Source: Pseudomonas chlororaphis subsp. piscium | GTDB lineage: Bacteria; Pseudomonadota; Gammaproteobacteria; Pseudomonadales; Pseudomonadaceae | Reading direction: 5' to 3' | DNA length: 64,000 bases | Assembly: GCF_003850345.1 (NCBI RefSeq) | Contig: NZ_CP027707.1 | Span: 2,542,001 to 2,606,000 of the forward strand | In this document: piece after piece, positions 34,778 to 44,505 of the stretch | Layout of the letters: every line of letters starts with the position of its first letter | Position numbering within the stretch: the stretch's first letter is position 1 | Translations under genes and position numbers: made by a program | Notes under the pieces: generated by a model | Seen by the model: only the letters and a program-made list of their open reading frames with translations | The model's database searches: none | Told to the model about the DNA's origin: nothing

Positions 34778-36625
34778 ATGAGCAACGCCATTGCCGATCT
34801 GATCCTGCACAACGGCCGCCTGCACACGGTCGACCGGGCCCGGCCGACGGCCACCGCGGTCGCCATCAAGGACGGCCGGTTCATCGCCGTGGGCAACGAC
34901 GCCGAGGCCATGGCCCTGCGCGGCAGCGCTACCCAGGTCATCGACCTCAAGGGCCGCACGGTGATTCCCGGCCTCAACGACTCGCACCTGCACCTGATCC
35001 GTGGCGGCCTGAACTACAACCTGGAACTGCGCTGGGAAGGCGTGCCGTCGTTGGTGGATGCGCTGCGCATGCTCAAGGACCAGGCCGAGCGCACCCCGGC
35101 GCCGCAATGGGTGCGGGTGGTGGGTGGCTGGAACGAATTCCAGTTCGCCGAAAAGCGCATGCCGACCATCGAGGAACTGAACCAGGCCGCGCCGGACACC
35201 CCGGTGTTCGTCCTGCACCTGTACGACCGCGCCTTGCTCAACCGCGCGGCGCTGCGGGTAGTGGGCTACAACCGCAACACGCCGAACCCGCCGGGCGGCG
35301 AGATCGTCCGCGATGCCAATGGCGAACCCACCGGCATGCTGGTGGCCCGGCCCAACGCGATGATCCTCTACTCGACCCTGTCCAAGGGGCCGAAGCTGCC
35401 GCTGGAATACCAGGTCAACTCGACCCGCCAGTTCATGCGCGAACTCAATCGCCTCGGCGTCACCAGCGCCATCGACGCTGGCGGTGGTTTCCAGAACTAC
35501 CCGGACGATTACGAGGTGATCAACGAGCTGGCGGCCAAGCAGCAATTGACCCTGCGCATCGCCTACAACCTGTTCACCCAGAAGCCCAAGGAAGAGCTGG
35601 CGGACTTCAAGAACTGGACCAGCAAGGTCACCTATGGCCAGGGTGATGACTTCCTGCGCCACAACGGCGCCGGGGAAATGCTGGTGTTCTCGGCGGCGGA
35701 CTTCGAGGACTTCCTCGAACCGCGCCCGGACCTGCCGCAGACCATGGAGCAGGAACTGGAACCGGTGGTGCGGCATCTGGTGGAGCAGCGCTGGCCGTTC
35801 CGCCTGCACGCCACCTATGACGAATCGATCTCACGCATGCTCGATGTGTTCGAGAAGGTTGACCGCGACATTCCGTTCAACGGCCTGCCGTGGTTCTTCG
35901 ACCACGCCGAAACCATCAGCCCGAAGAACATCGAGCGGGTTCGCGCCCTCGGTGGCGGCATCGCGATCCAGGACCGCATGGCGTTCCAGGGCGAATACTT
36001 CGTCGATCGCTACGGCGCCAAGGCCGCCGAACAGACCCCGCCGATCAAGCGCATGCTGGCCGAAGGCGTGCCGGTGGGCGCCGGCACCGATGCCACCCGG
36101 GTCTCCAGCTACAACCCCTGGACCTCGCTGTACTGGATGGTCAGCGGCAAGACCGTCGGCGGCCTGGAGCTCTATCCCCAGGGCCTGAGTCGCGCCACTG
36201 CGCTGGAGCTGTACACCCATGGCAGCGCCTGGTTCTCCTCGGAGCAGGGTAAGAAGGGCCAGATCAAGGTCGGCCAGTTGGCGGATCTGGTGGCGCTGTC
36301 GGCGGATTATTTCAGCGTCGAGGAAGAGGCCATCAAATGGATCGAATCCTTGCTGACTGTGGTCGGCGGCAAGGTGGTGCACGCTGCCGGTGATTTCAGC
36401 AAGCTGGCGCCGCCGACCCTACCGGTGACCCCGGACTGGTCGCCGGTGGTCAAGGTGCCGGGCCACTGGCGCCCGGCCTCGCCGGTGCTCAACCAGGTGC
36501 ACCAGTGCAGCGGCCCGTGCGGCGTGCATGCTCACGGTCACGAGCGGGCGCGGCTGTCCAATGTGCCGGTCAGTGACTTCCAGGGATTCTGGGGGGCTTT
36601 TGGTTGTTCGTGTTTTGCCTTTTGA
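34778..36625 (+). CDS. YtcJ-like amidohydrolase with a Cys/His-rich C-terminal tail
   Basis: The 615-residue metal-dependent hydrolase has the amidohydrolase start (DLILHNGRLHTVD, then VIPGLNDSHLHLIRGG, metal His pair). Later metal ligands lie in RLHATYDES, FFDHAE and GVPVGAGTDATRV, and the composite domain closes with QLADLVALSADYF. YtcJ-type enzymes hydrolyse amide or N-formyl bonds. The last 40 residues are unusual for the fold: a run with CSGPCGVHAHGH and ending GCSCFAF, a potential metal-binding appendage. It is the third gene of the operon, and a REP pair follows. Confidence 0.9.
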   Translation: MSNAIADLILHNGRLHTVDRARPTATAVAIKDGRFIAVGNDAEAMALRGSATQVIDLKGRTVIPGLNDSHLHLIRGGLNYNLELRWEGVPSLVDALRMLKDQAERTPAPQWVRVVGGWNEFQFAEKRMPTIEELNQAAPDTPVFVLHLYDRALLNRAALRVVGYNRNTPNPPGGEIVRDANGEPTGMLVARPNAMILYSTLSKGPKLPLEYQVNSTRQFMRELNRLGVTSAIDAGGGFQNYPDDYEVINELAAKQQLTLRIAYNLFTQKPKEELADFKNWTSKVTYGQGDDFLRHNGAGEMLVFSAADFEDFLEPRPDLPQTMEQELEPVVRHLVEQRWPFRLHATYDESISRMLDVFEKVDRDIPFNGLPWFFDHAETISPKNIERVRALGGGIAIQDRMAFQGEYFVDRYGAKAAEQTPPIKRMLAEGVPVGAGTDATRVSSYNPWTSLYWMVSGKTVGGLELYPQGLSRATALELYTHGSAWFSSEQGKKGQIKVGQLADLVALSADYFSVEEEAIKWIESLLTVVGGKVVHAAGDFSKLAPPTLPVTPDWSPVVKVPGHWRPASPVLNQVHQCSGPCGVHAHGHERARLSNVPVSDFQGFWGAFGCSCFAF

Positions 36626-36640
36626 TCCGGTGGTGGCTGC

Positions 36641-36707
36641 ATCGCGGGCAAGCCTCGCTCCTACAGAAGCCCCATCGTTTCTGTAGGAGCGCAGCTTGCG
36701 CGCGATA
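36641..36707. repeat. REP pair (inverted)
   Basis: ATCGCGGGCAAGCCTCGCTC (36641) is followed by the inverted GTAGGAGCGCAGCTTGCGCG (36682) about 20 bp later, downstream of the amidohydrolase gene. Confidence 0.88.
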
Positions 36708-36764
36708 AACGATAACGCGCTTTACCAGAAACACTTTGCTATCCAAATAACCGACAAGTTTCAA

Positions 36765-36802
36765 TAAAAAAGGGACGCTCTTATTGGGAGCGTCCCTTTT
36801 TA
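36765..36802. terminator. Bidirectional rho-independent terminator
   Basis: GGGACGCTC (36772-36780) pairs with GAGCGTCCC (36788-36796). It is preceded by a run of six A and followed by a run of five T, so it works on both strands. It separates the amidohydrolase gene from the convergent small gene. Confidence 0.9.
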
Positions 36803-36845
36803 TTTAATGGATCAGCAGTTCATCAGCGACAACGACAAGTTGTAC

Positions 36846-37175
36846 TTAGCAGAACCGGTCAATCACCCGAACTTCCGACCTGTTCTGCAGCGCTTGCCAT
36901 TCATTCTTCAGGGTATCCAGTACCCGTCCGATGAAGTCCCTGTCGGCGGCGGCCTTCTTGCCGACGTAGCCCTGGCCACGGCGGTACATTTTCAGGCGGG
37001 CCAGCAGGTCCTGGTTGTTCTTGTCGAACTCTTCTTCATGGGCGTGGGGCGACAGGCAGTCGATATGGACCTGGCCAGACTTGGCAATCCACAGGATGTG
37101 GCTGTCATGTTTGTCTTTCTGTGCCGCGAACATACGAGCCAGTTCATCAATAGTAGGTTGATTGTTCAGATTCAT
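36846..37175 (-). CDS. Conserved hypothetical protein (109 aa)
   Basis: I do not recognise a named family. The soluble 109-residue protein is mostly helical and charged (TIDELARMFAAQKDKHDSHILWIAKSGQVHIDCL, EEEFDKNNQDLLARLKMYRRGQGYVGKKAAADRDF). There is no signal peptide or membrane segment. It is more AT-rich than most genes here. A strong bidirectional terminator lies 44 bp after its stop, and the long upstream gap to polB should hold its promoter. This makes it a well-bounded single transcript and supports it as a real gene. Confidence 0.72.
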   Translation of the reverse strand: MNLNNQPTIDELARMFAAQKDKHDSHILWIAKSGQVHIDCLSPHAHEEEFDKNNQDLLARLKMYRRGQGYVGKKAAADRDFIGRVLDTLKNEWQALQNRSEVRVIDRFC

Positions 37176-37744
37176 TTGTAAGCCCCTTGACCATTTCGAT
37201 CTATCTAGTTGAGTCGCTAATTGATATCGCTACATCGGTAAGTTGAACCCTGATACCGGAAACAGGGCGACAGAGGGTGTCTGTCGGATACAGATAAGGC
37301 CCAGAGCCTGATGCGTGTAGTCGTCTTGATTAACTGCTACGCAATAGCGTCACAACGAAGAGAAGCAGCGTAAACCTGGATCAAGCTGCCGAAGTTTTCG
37401 GTTTCGGCCACAAGCATCTTGAGGAGTTTTCGCCAGCTTCCCGCCCTTTGTACTGGACGTTCATGCCAGGTCAGTTTCATCAATCTGCCTTGTGGGCAGT
37501 ACACATCCGGGTTAACAGCTCGGCGGTCAGACGAGCTTGCTCATAACACCTTTGCCAAGTCTCCCGATCGGGGAGACGTCTGCATCATGCAAGGGCAAAT
37601 TCGCCTCGTCAACGGTTTTGTAGTGAAAATTTTCAAGCACTACATATTGTCCGACAAAACCTTTCGGCACATGCCCGGAACGGGCTATCGCGACCGAGGA
37701 CAGGTAGAATCGAGGCCTTGAAACAGGTTCTTGAGGTTGCAGTG
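37176..37744. other. 569-bp intergenic region before polB, possible small RNA
   Basis: No convincing coding frame is present. The sequence is clearly AT-richer than its flanks and contains a good hairpin, GTCTCCC (37559-37565) with GGGAGAC (37571-37577), without a T run. It holds the divergent promoters of the hypothetical gene and polB. A non-coding RNA could fit in 37250-37600, but there is no direct support. I looked for a LexA box near polB and found none that fits. Confidence 0.45.
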
Positions 37745-40105
37745 GTGGATTTACAGCAGGGCTTCGTCCTGACCCGGCATTGGCGTGACACGCCGGCAGG
37801 CACGGAAGTCGAGTTCTGGTTGGCGACCGACGCCGGGCCGCGCCAGATCCGCTTGCCGGTGCAGACCTCCGTGGCCTTCATTCCCGCTGAACAGCAGGAG
37901 CAGGCCCGGCGCCTGCTGGCCGACGATCGCGATGTCGAATTGCGGCCCCTGGGCCTGTGCGATTTCCAGCACCGCCCGGTGCTTGGCCTGTATTGCCCGC
38001 AGCACAATCAATTGATCCGCCTCGACAAGACTTTGCGACGCGCCGGTGTCGAGGTGTTCGAGGCTGATGTGCGGCCGCCCGAGCGCTATCTGATGGAGCG
38101 CTTCATCACCGCGCCGGTGTGGTTTGGCGGCACCCCGGGCGAGGGCGGGATACTGCTGGAGGCGCAGATGAAGCCGGCGCCGGACTATCGACCATCGTTG
38201 AAGCTGGTGTCGCTGGATATCGAGACCAGCGAGACCGGCGAGCTGTATTCCATCGCCCTGGAAGGCTGCGGCCAGCGCCAGGTGTACATGCTCGGCCGCG
38301 CTCGCGAGGACGACAGCGCGGTGGACTTCGACCTGGAGTTCTGCGCCAGTCGCGAGCAGCTGCTCGAACGGCTCAACCAGTGGCTGGCGCGGCATGACCC
38401 GGACGCGATCATCGGCTGGAACCTGGTGCAGTTCGACCTGCGGGTGCTGCACGAACATGCCCGCCGCCTGGCGGTGCCCTTGCGCCTGGGGCGCGGTGGC
38501 GAAGAGATGCAGTGGCGCGAGCACGGCAGCCGGACCCATTATTTCGCCGCGGCCGCCGGGCGCCTGATCATCGATGGCATCGAGGCCCTGCGCTCGGCGA
38601 CCTGGAGCTTCCCGTCCTTCAGCCTGGAAAACGTCGCCCAGACCCTGCTCGGCGAAGGCAAGTCGATCGACAACCCTTACCAGCGCATGGACGAGATCAA
38701 CCGCATGTTCGCCGAGGACAAGCCCGCCCTGGCGCGCTACAACCTCAAGGACTGCGAGCTGGTGACGCGGATTTTCGCCAAGACCGAGCTGCTTACCTTT
38801 CTTCTCGAACGGGCCACGGTCACCGGCCTGCCGGCCGACCGCAGCGGCGGCTCGGTGGCGGCCTTCACCCACCTGTACATGCCGCTGATGCACCGCCAGG
38901 GTTTCGTCGCGCCGAACCTTGGTGAGAAGCCGCCGGAAGCCAGCCCCGGCGGTTTTGTCATGGACTCGCGGCCCGGCCTCTACGAGTCGGTGCTGGTGCT
39001 GGACTACAAGAGCCTGTACCCGTCGATCATCCGCAGCTTCCTGATCGACCCGGTGGGGCTGGTGGAAGGCTTGCGCCACCCGGCGGACGACGAGTCGGTG
39101 CCGGGCTTTCGCGGCGCGCGGTTTTCCCGCAGCCGGCATTGCCTGCCGTCGATCGTCGCCCGGGTCGCCGAGAGCCGCGAAGTGGCCAAGCGCGAACACA
39201 ACGCGCCGCTGTCCCAGGCGCTGAAGATCATCATGAACGCCTTCTACGGCGTGCTCGGTTCCAGCGGCTGTCGTTTCTTCGATCCGCGGCTGGCGTCGTC
39301 GATCACCCTGCGCGGCCATGAAATCATGCGCCGCACCCGCCAGCTCATCGAAGCGCAGGGCCACAAGGTGATCTACGGCGACACCGACTCGACCTTTGTC
39401 TGGCTCGGCAGCGCCCACGCCGAGGCGGATGCCACGCGCATCGGCCGCGCCCTGGTGCAGCACGTCAACCAGTGGTGGCGCGATCACCTGCGCGATGAGT
39501 ACGGCCTGGAAAGCGCCCTGGAGCTGCAGTTCGAAACCCACTTCAGCCGCTTCCTGATGCCGACCATTCGTGGCGCGGAGGAGGGCAGCAAGAAGCGCTA
39601 CGCCGGCCTGGTGACCCGCGCCGATGGCTCCCAGGAGATGGTCTACAAGGGCCTGGAAGCGGTGCGCACCGACTGGTCGCCGCTGGCCCAGCAGTTCCAG
39701 CAGGAGCTGTACCAACGGATCTTCCATCGCCAGCCGTACCAGGACTATGTGCGCGACTACGTGCGCCGCACCCTGGCCGGCGAGCTGGACGAGCAACTGG
39801 TGTACCGCAAGCGCCTGCGCCGCCAGCTGGACGATTACGAACGCAACGTGCCGCCCCATGTGCGCGCCGCGCGCCTGGCCGACGAATACAACCAGCAGCA
39901 GGGTCGGCCCCAGCGCTATCAGAACGGCGGCTGGATCAGCTACCTGATCACCCTGGCCGGGCCCGAGCCCCTGGAAAACCGCACCGCGGCCATCGATTAC
40001 GATCACTACGTGACCCGCCAATTGCAGCCGGTGGCGGATGCCATCCTGCCGTTCGTGCAGGATGATTTCAGCACCCTGGTGGGGGGGCAGATGGGGCTGT
40101 TCTGA
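37745..40105 (+). CDS. polB: DNA polymerase II (family B)
   Basis: This 786-residue family B DNA polymerase acts in replication restart and translesion or repair synthesis. The exonuclease domain has [14 protein letters not shown] (ExoI) and [13 protein letters not shown] (ExoII). The polymerase motifs are [19 protein letters not shown] (A), [17 protein letters not shown] (B) and [13 protein letters not shown] (C). Length and order match E. coli Pol II. I chose the GTG at 37745, preceded by GAGG at eight bases and giving MDLQQGF; GTG 37742 and TTG 37718 are in frame. A convincing SOS box is not visible upstream, unlike in E. coli. Confidence 0.93.
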   Translation: MDLQQGFVLTRHWRDTPAGTEVEFWLATDAGPRQIRLPVQTSVAFIPAEQQEQARRLLADDRDVELRPLGLCDFQHRPVLGLYCPQHNQLIRLDKTLRRAGVEVFEADVRPPERYLMERFITAPVWFGGTPGEGGILLEAQMKPAPDYRPSLKLVSLDIETSETGELYSIALEGCGQRQVYMLGRAREDDSAVDFDLEFCASREQLLERLNQWLARHDPDAIIGWNLVQFDLRVLHEHARRLAVPLRLGRGGEEMQWREHGSRTHYFAAAAGRLIIDGIEALRSATWSFPSFSLENVAQTLLGEGKSIDNPYQRMDEINRMFAEDKPALARYNLKDCELVTRIFAKTELLTFLLERATVTGLPADRSGGSVAAFTHLYMPLMHRQGFVAPNLGEKPPEASPGGFVMDSRPGLYESVLVLDYKSLYPSIIRSFLIDPVGLVEGLRHPADDESVPGFRGARFSRSRHCLPSIVARVAESREVAKREHNAPLSQALKIIMNAFYGVLGSSGCRFFDPRLASSITLRGHEIMRRTRQLIEAQGHKVIYGDTDSTFVWLGSAHAEADATRIGRALVQHVNQWWRDHLRDEYGLESALELQFETHFSRFLMPTIRGAEEGSKKRYAGLVTRADGSQEMVYKGLEAVRTDWSPLAQQFQQELYQRIFHRQPYQDYVRDYVRRTLAGELDEQLVYRKRLRRQLDDYERNVPPHVRAARLADEYNQQQGRPQRYQNGGWISYLITLAGPEPLENRTAAIDYDHYVTRQLQPVADAILPFVQDDFSTLVGGQMGLF

Positions 40106-40158
40106 AACAGCTGCCCTGAAGCGGCGGACGGGGCGCGCAACCCCGTGCGCCCAGTGGC

Positions 40159-40488
40159 TCAGTCAACCATGAACAACTTGGCGCCGACCACGGTGAACGA
40201 GCGATGGGGTTCGGCGTTGTCCGCCACCTGGTAGCTCATGCCGGGCGTCAGCACGAACCGGCGGCCGTCTTCGAGTTCGGTGTGCAGCTCGCCTTCCAGG
40301 CAAAACAGGATATGCCCCTTGGAGCACCAGTGATCGGCCAGGTAGCCGGGGCTGTATTCGACCATCCGCGCGCGGATGGCGCCGAACTGCCGGGTGCGCC
40401 AGTAGGCGCTACCGGTTTCGCCGCGATGCTCGGTGGCTTCGATCTGTGACCAGTCGGTGGTGCCGAAGGGAATGCCTGCAATGTCCAT
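40159..40488 (-). CDS. DHCW-motif cupin fold protein
   Basis: The 109-residue single-domain cupin has the ADHWCSKGHILFCLEGELHTELEDG segment that contains the family's namesake-like DHxC pattern and the first cupin motif; the second motif is near GMSYQVADNAEPHRSF. Small stand-alone cupins bind a metal and often act in sugar or amino-acid metabolism, but no reaction is known for this family. It is transcribed toward polB, alone or with the upstream periplasmic gene (30-bp gap). Confidence 0.85.
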   Translation of the reverse strand: MDIAGIPFGTTDWSQIEATEHRGETGSAYWRTRQFGAIRARMVEYSPGYLADHWCSKGHILFCLEGELHTELEDGRRFVLTPGMSYQVADNAEPHRSFTVVGAKLFMVD

Positions 40489-40518
40489 TGAATGCCTGTC
40501 TGTCCGGGTTGAAGTGGC

Positions 40519-40815
40519 TCAGTCGTCGACCGAGGTGCAAATACCGCTGGCGCCTTGCTTGCCGGTATAGGTCACGACCACCGAATCGTCGTCCTCCACG
40601 CTGATGGTCACCGTGACGCCCGCGCCCGTGGCCTCGAAAAAACGCTCGTTGACCGTCTTGGTCTGGGCTTGCTTGCCGTTGATGAACACCGGCCCGCCCT
40701 GGTCCGCGCTGACCGGGATACTGCCCGGACAGTCGACGTTGAACGATGGGATGCCTTCGGCGTGGGCCGCACTGACAACGATCGACAGGGCGCAGCTCAA
40801 GAGGATTTTTTTCAT
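40519..40815 (-). CDS. Small periplasmic protein of unknown function (98 aa)
   Basis: A clear signal peptide (MKKILLSCALSIVVSAAHA) leads a 79-residue mature protein rich in beta-strand-forming and Gly/Val residues (VTVTISVEDDDSVVVTYTGKQGASGIC). It contains two Cys (VDCPGS and GICTS) that could form a disulfide. I do not recognise the family. It lies 30 bp upstream of the cupin gene on the same strand, and opposite it a divergent 277-bp gap leads to the serralysin gene. An immunity or inhibitor role toward the protease is possible, but it does not resemble AprI. Confidence 0.7.
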   Translation of the reverse strand: MKKILLSCALSIVVSAAHAEGIPSFNVDCPGSIPVSADQGGPVFINGKQAQTKTVNERFFEATGAGVTVTISVEDDDSVVVTYTGKQGASGICTSVDD

Positions 40816-41092
40816 TGTGGACTCCTTCAGGAAGCAGACAGAAGCTCGGGTGTGGCAATGGTTCCGTTAGCGCTGAAGCTTAGCGTATGGCACGCCGAGG
40901 CAGGGGGTGGTAGCGATTTTAATGAGGCGCGAAGTCGTCCGGGCATATTGTAGGACAATAAAAATCGTGGACGAGGCGCCGGCCTCTGTGTCAGTTTTTC
41001 CCCGCCTTGAATAGGGCGAGTGATAGGACGATCTCGCTAACAGGTCGCCGTGGTCTATCGGAAACTTTCAGCGTTGAACAAGGATGTAAATG

Positions 41093-42526
41093 ATGTCAAA
41101 AGCCAAAGAAAATGCCGGTTTTTCGGCAGCTCCAGGTAGCGATGCCTACCAACTGATCACTGCTTTCAGCCACGCCTATGATCGTGGCGGCTCGGAGCTG
41201 GTGAATGGCAAGCCGTCGTACACCGCGGATCAGGCCGCCGACCAGATCCTGCGCAAGAACCTGTCCTGGCACGACCAGAACGGCGACGGCAAGGTCGAAC
41301 TCAGCTACAGCTTCCTCACCCGCGAACCGGCCAACTACAACCCCAAGCTGGGCACCTTCAGCGAGTTCAGCGCGTTGCAGAAAGCCCAGGCGTTCCTGGC
41401 CCTGCAATCCTGGTCGGACGTGGCCAATGTGAGCTTCAACGAAGCGGCGAGCGGCGGTGACGGGCACCTGAGTTTCGGCAACTACAACGTCAGCACCGGC
41501 GGTGCGGCCTTCGCCTACCTGCCTTCGGGCAGCAGCTATGACGGCCAGTCCTGGTACCTGATCAACGATCAGTACCGGGTCAATGAGACCCCGGGCAACG
41601 GCAACTACGGTCGCCAGACCCTGACCCACGAAATCGGCCACAGCCTGGGCCTGTCCCATCCGGGCGCCTACAACGCCGGCAACGGCAACCCGACCTACAA
41701 CGATGCCACCTACGCCCAGGACACTCGCGGCTACAGCCTGATGAGCTACTGGAGCGAGAGCAACACCGGGCAGAACTTCAGTAAGGACGGCGGTGGCGCC
41801 TACGCTTCGGCGCCGTTGATGGACGACATCGTGGCGGTGCAGAAACTCTACGGCGCCAACCACGAGACCCGCGCCGACGACACCGTGTACGGCTTCAACT
41901 CCAACACCGGGCGTGACTTCTACAGCGCCAGCTCGGCAGCCTCCAAGCTGGTGTTCTCGGTGTGGGACGGCGGCGGCAACGACACCCTGGACTTCTCCGG
42001 CTTCACCCAGAACCAGAAGATCAACCTCAACGAAGGCTCGTTCTCCGACGTCGGCGGCCTGGTGGGCAACGTGTCCGTCGCCCATGGCGTGACCCTGGAA
42101 AACGCCATCGGCGGTTCGGGCAACGACCTGCTGATCGGCAACGCTGCGGCCAACCTCCTCGAAGGCGGTGCCGGCAACGACATCCTCTACGGCGGCGGTG
42201 GTCGCGACACGCTGTGGGGCGGGGCAGGGGCGGACACCTTCGTGTTCGGCGAGGCTTCGGATTCGACCCTGACCGAACCCGACTGGATCATGGATTTCAC
42301 CAGTGGCCAGGACAAGATCGACCTCAGCGGCCTGGCGCAATTTGCCTCGGGTCAGGCGACCCTGAACTTCGTCAGCGGCTTCACCGGCCACGCCGGCGAC
42401 GCGATCCTGACCTACTACGCCGAGACCGACCAGACCAGCCTGATGGTCGACCTCACCGGCCTGGGCGCGGTGGACTTCGCCGTGGGCACCATCGGCCAGG
42501 CGGCGACCACCGATATCGTGGCCTGA
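41093..42526 (+). CDS. Serralysin-family secreted zinc metalloprotease (AprA-like)
   Basis: The 477-residue protein is an alkaline-protease homologue. There is no Sec signal, as expected for type I secretion. The zinc motif is [11 protein letters not shown] (His179, His183, His189) and the Met-turn is SLMSYW (216-220). RTX calcium repeats ([28 protein letters not shown]) lie near residues 355-385. It ends in DIVA, the hydrophobic end of type I substrates. GGAT precedes the ATG; an ATG one codon upstream is equally usable. Unlike the classic apr locus, no inhibitor (aprI) or secretion genes (aprDEF) follow, so export must use a transporter elsewhere. Confidence 0.93.
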   Translation: MSKAKENAGFSAAPGSDAYQLITAFSHAYDRGGSELVNGKPSYTADQAADQILRKNLSWHDQNGDGKVELSYSFLTREPANYNPKLGTFSEFSALQKAQAFLALQSWSDVANVSFNEAASGGDGHLSFGNYNVSTGGAAFAYLPSGSSYDGQSWYLINDQYRVNETPGNGNYGRQTLTHEIGHSLGLSHPGAYNAGNGNPTYNDATYAQDTRGYSLMSYWSESNTGQNFSKDGGGAYASAPLMDDIVAVQKLYGANHETRADDTVYGFNSNTGRDFYSASSAASKLVFSVWDGGGNDTLDFSGFTQNQKINLNEGSFSDVGGLVGNVSVAHGVTLENAIGGSGNDLLIGNAAANLLEGGAGNDILYGGGGRDTLWGGAGADTFVFGEASDSTLTEPDWIMDFTSGQDKIDLSGLAQFASGQATLNFVSGFTGHAGDAILTYYAETDQTSLMVDLTGLGAVDFAVGTIGQAATTDIVA

Positions 42527-42540
42527 TCGACAGCAACGGA

Positions 42541-42567
42541 AGCGGCGCGCAATGCGCCGCTTTTTTT
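42541..42567 (+). terminator. Rho-independent terminator of the serralysin gene
   Basis: AGCGGCGC (42541-42548) and GCGCCGCT (42554-42561) form an 8-bp stem with a five-base loop, followed by seven T. It lies 15 bp after the stop. Confidence 0.92.
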
Positions 42568-42719
42568 CAGAAGCACCGCCTCTCTCTCCAGCCTGTTGCC
42601 CAATCCCAAGTTGTGGTTTTTCTCCCAGGCCTTCGCGCGACATTTCTGGCAACATTTTTTCATCCTTGGTCTAGGCTGACTCCGAAAGCTCTCACCAGCA
42701 CTGCGACAAGGAGGTCGCC

Positions 42720-44399
42720 ATGCACCCAGCCGTTCGTTCGTCTTTTCTCCTGGCCTGGACTCTGCCCCTGGCATTCTGCGCGGCGGCCGCCCAGCCGCCG
42801 CTCGATCCGCTCGAGACCCTGAACCGCATCAACCGCAACTACAACACCCTCAAGGACGCCTGCCGGGAGCCCGACACCGGCGCCGCGCGCGGTCATTACT
42901 ACTGCAGCGGCGTGACCTTGCGCATGGTCAACGACGGGCCGTTCAACCCCTGGGACTACAGCCCTTACGCGATCAAGATTGGCGCGACCTCCTACTCCTG
43001 GATCCGCAAGGACCTGAGCACCAAGATCCTCATCCACCCGGCCGGTTTCATCCTGCGCACGCCCACCGATGCGACGGCCTTGAAATTGCCGGTCAAGGAG
43101 CAGGGCTGGACCTGCATCTACGCCTTCGACGGCGGCACCGGGCCGGAACGCAAGTGGTACGGCTGCGGCTTCTTCGACAGCCGCGAACCGCCGCGCTCCG
43201 CCCAGGGCACCATGACCAACCGCAATGCCGCGCTGGCCTACGGTACCTGCTCGGAAGTCGGGGTCAGCACCGCCGAGCAGTGGACGCAGAAATACACCGG
43301 TTTGATGAAGGGGCCGATCCAGTACAGCCAGTGTTCCTGGAACGCGGAAAAACCCAGCGACTGGAGCGCCATGATCCGGGTCCACGAATCGCGGGTGAAC
43401 ACCACCAACAAGGACCCCTTCGCCTACAGCGCCCAGGTCAACGAATTCATGCTCAAGAATGCCTCGGCGACCAACGACGGCAGCGAGAACATGAAGTACA
43501 TCGACGCCTTCATCTACAACGTCAACAGTACGCAGAACTTCGCCACCCGCGGTGACCAGGCACCGCCGAAGCCGGAGAACGGCCTGAACAGCGCGCGCAA
43601 TTTCCAGAAAAAACTCCAGGCCCAGGGCTACAGCGTGCCGATCCTGCGGCTGGACTTCACCAAGCCGGCGGAGCAGCGCTTCAGCTATGTCGCCGCCGAC
43701 CAGGCGATCGACCTGGCAACCGCTGGCGGCGGGCAGCCCGTGCCGCGCTATATCGCTGCGGCCTCCTGGGTCGAGCGCTACGACCCCGGCAGCAAGAAAA
43801 ACGAATGGACCCTCAACGTCACGCCCACCGCCGAGGGCAAGGCGATCCAGGCCAGCGACCAGGAGGCGTTGTACAAGGAATTGTTCGAGCTGCGCGGCGC
43901 CGACAGCCAGTGGCGCGACAATGAAAAATCCCCGGGCAGCATGCGTCAGCAATTGAGCTGCCTGGTGCAGAACTACCCGGCCAAGACCGAGTGGAACCTG
44001 GAACCGTTCCGCCCCAACGTCACGCCTCAGGAAGCGGCCAAGGCCGGTTGCAATCCCGTGCCGGTGCAGGCGCCGCAGTACATCGCTTCCGCCGATTGGG
44101 TCAAGCGCTACGACCCCGGTACCCGCCAGGACGAATGGACCTTGAGCGTGGTGCCCACGGCGGCGGGGCGCGCCTTGCCCAACGAGCAGGCCGGGGTGCT
44201 GTACGACCAGTTGTTTGCCCTCAAGGGGGGCGATAGCAACTGGCGCGACAATGAGAAATCCGCCGGCAGCATGCGCCAGCAATTGAGCTGCGTACTGGTC
44301 AACTACCGCGGCAAGACGCCGTGGAATCTCGAGCCTTTCCGGCCGGCGCTGTCAGACAGCGAGACCCGCGCCGCGGGGTGCAATCCGGTCCTGCGCTGA
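42720..44399 (+). CDS. Secreted halovibrin-like protein with two DUF2599 domains
   Basis: The 559-residue exported protein has a signal peptide (about residues 1-24). Residues about 25-330 form a Cys-containing domain that resembles the N-terminal domain of the next gene product and, in my recollection, the halovibrin (HvnA) group of secreted NAD-glycohydrolases; that match is tentative. Two DUF2599-like repeats follow (YIAAASWVERYDPGSKKNEWTLNVTPTAEG and YIASADWVKRYDPGTRQDEWTLSVVPTAAG), each ending in RDNEKSxGSMRQQLSC and a NLEPFRP segment. The two repeats are an internal tandem duplication. It is followed by a paralog and preceded by a secreted protease. Confidence 0.78.
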   Translation: MHPAVRSSFLLAWTLPLAFCAAAAQPPLDPLETLNRINRNYNTLKDACREPDTGAARGHYYCSGVTLRMVNDGPFNPWDYSPYAIKIGATSYSWIRKDLSTKILIHPAGFILRTPTDATALKLPVKEQGWTCIYAFDGGTGPERKWYGCGFFDSREPPRSAQGTMTNRNAALAYGTCSEVGVSTAEQWTQKYTGLMKGPIQYSQCSWNAEKPSDWSAMIRVHESRVNTTNKDPFAYSAQVNEFMLKNASATNDGSENMKYIDAFIYNVNSTQNFATRGDQAPPKPENGLNSARNFQKKLQAQGYSVPILRLDFTKPAEQRFSYVAADQAIDLATAGGGQPVPRYIAAASWVERYDPGSKKNEWTLNVTPTAEGKAIQASDQEALYKELFELRGADSQWRDNEKSPGSMRQQLSCLVQNYPAKTEWNLEPFRPNVTPQEAAKAGCNPVPVQAPQYIASADWVKRYDPGTRQDEWTLSVVPTAAGRALPNEQAGVLYDQLFALKGGDSNWRDNEKSAGSMRQQLSCVLVNYRGKTPWNLEPFRPALSDSETRAAGCNPVLR

Positions 44400-44505
44400 G
44401 TGGCCGGCCGCTTGATTTTTTCGCCAGGCAGAAGGGAGGTGCAGTCACGCTCGGATGGATCGAAGAGTGCAGGTTGTGTTTTGGCTAATCAGGGAGATGC
44501 ATGCC

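Noticed and set aside
37600..37744. LexA (SOS) box upstream of polB
   Set aside because: I looked for CTGT-N8-ACAG-like sites and saw none that fits; only partial matches near the AT-rich block.
37751..40021. 756-codon frame opposite polB
   Set aside because: It is antisense to family B polymerase motifs, and its length is explained by GC-rich third positions.
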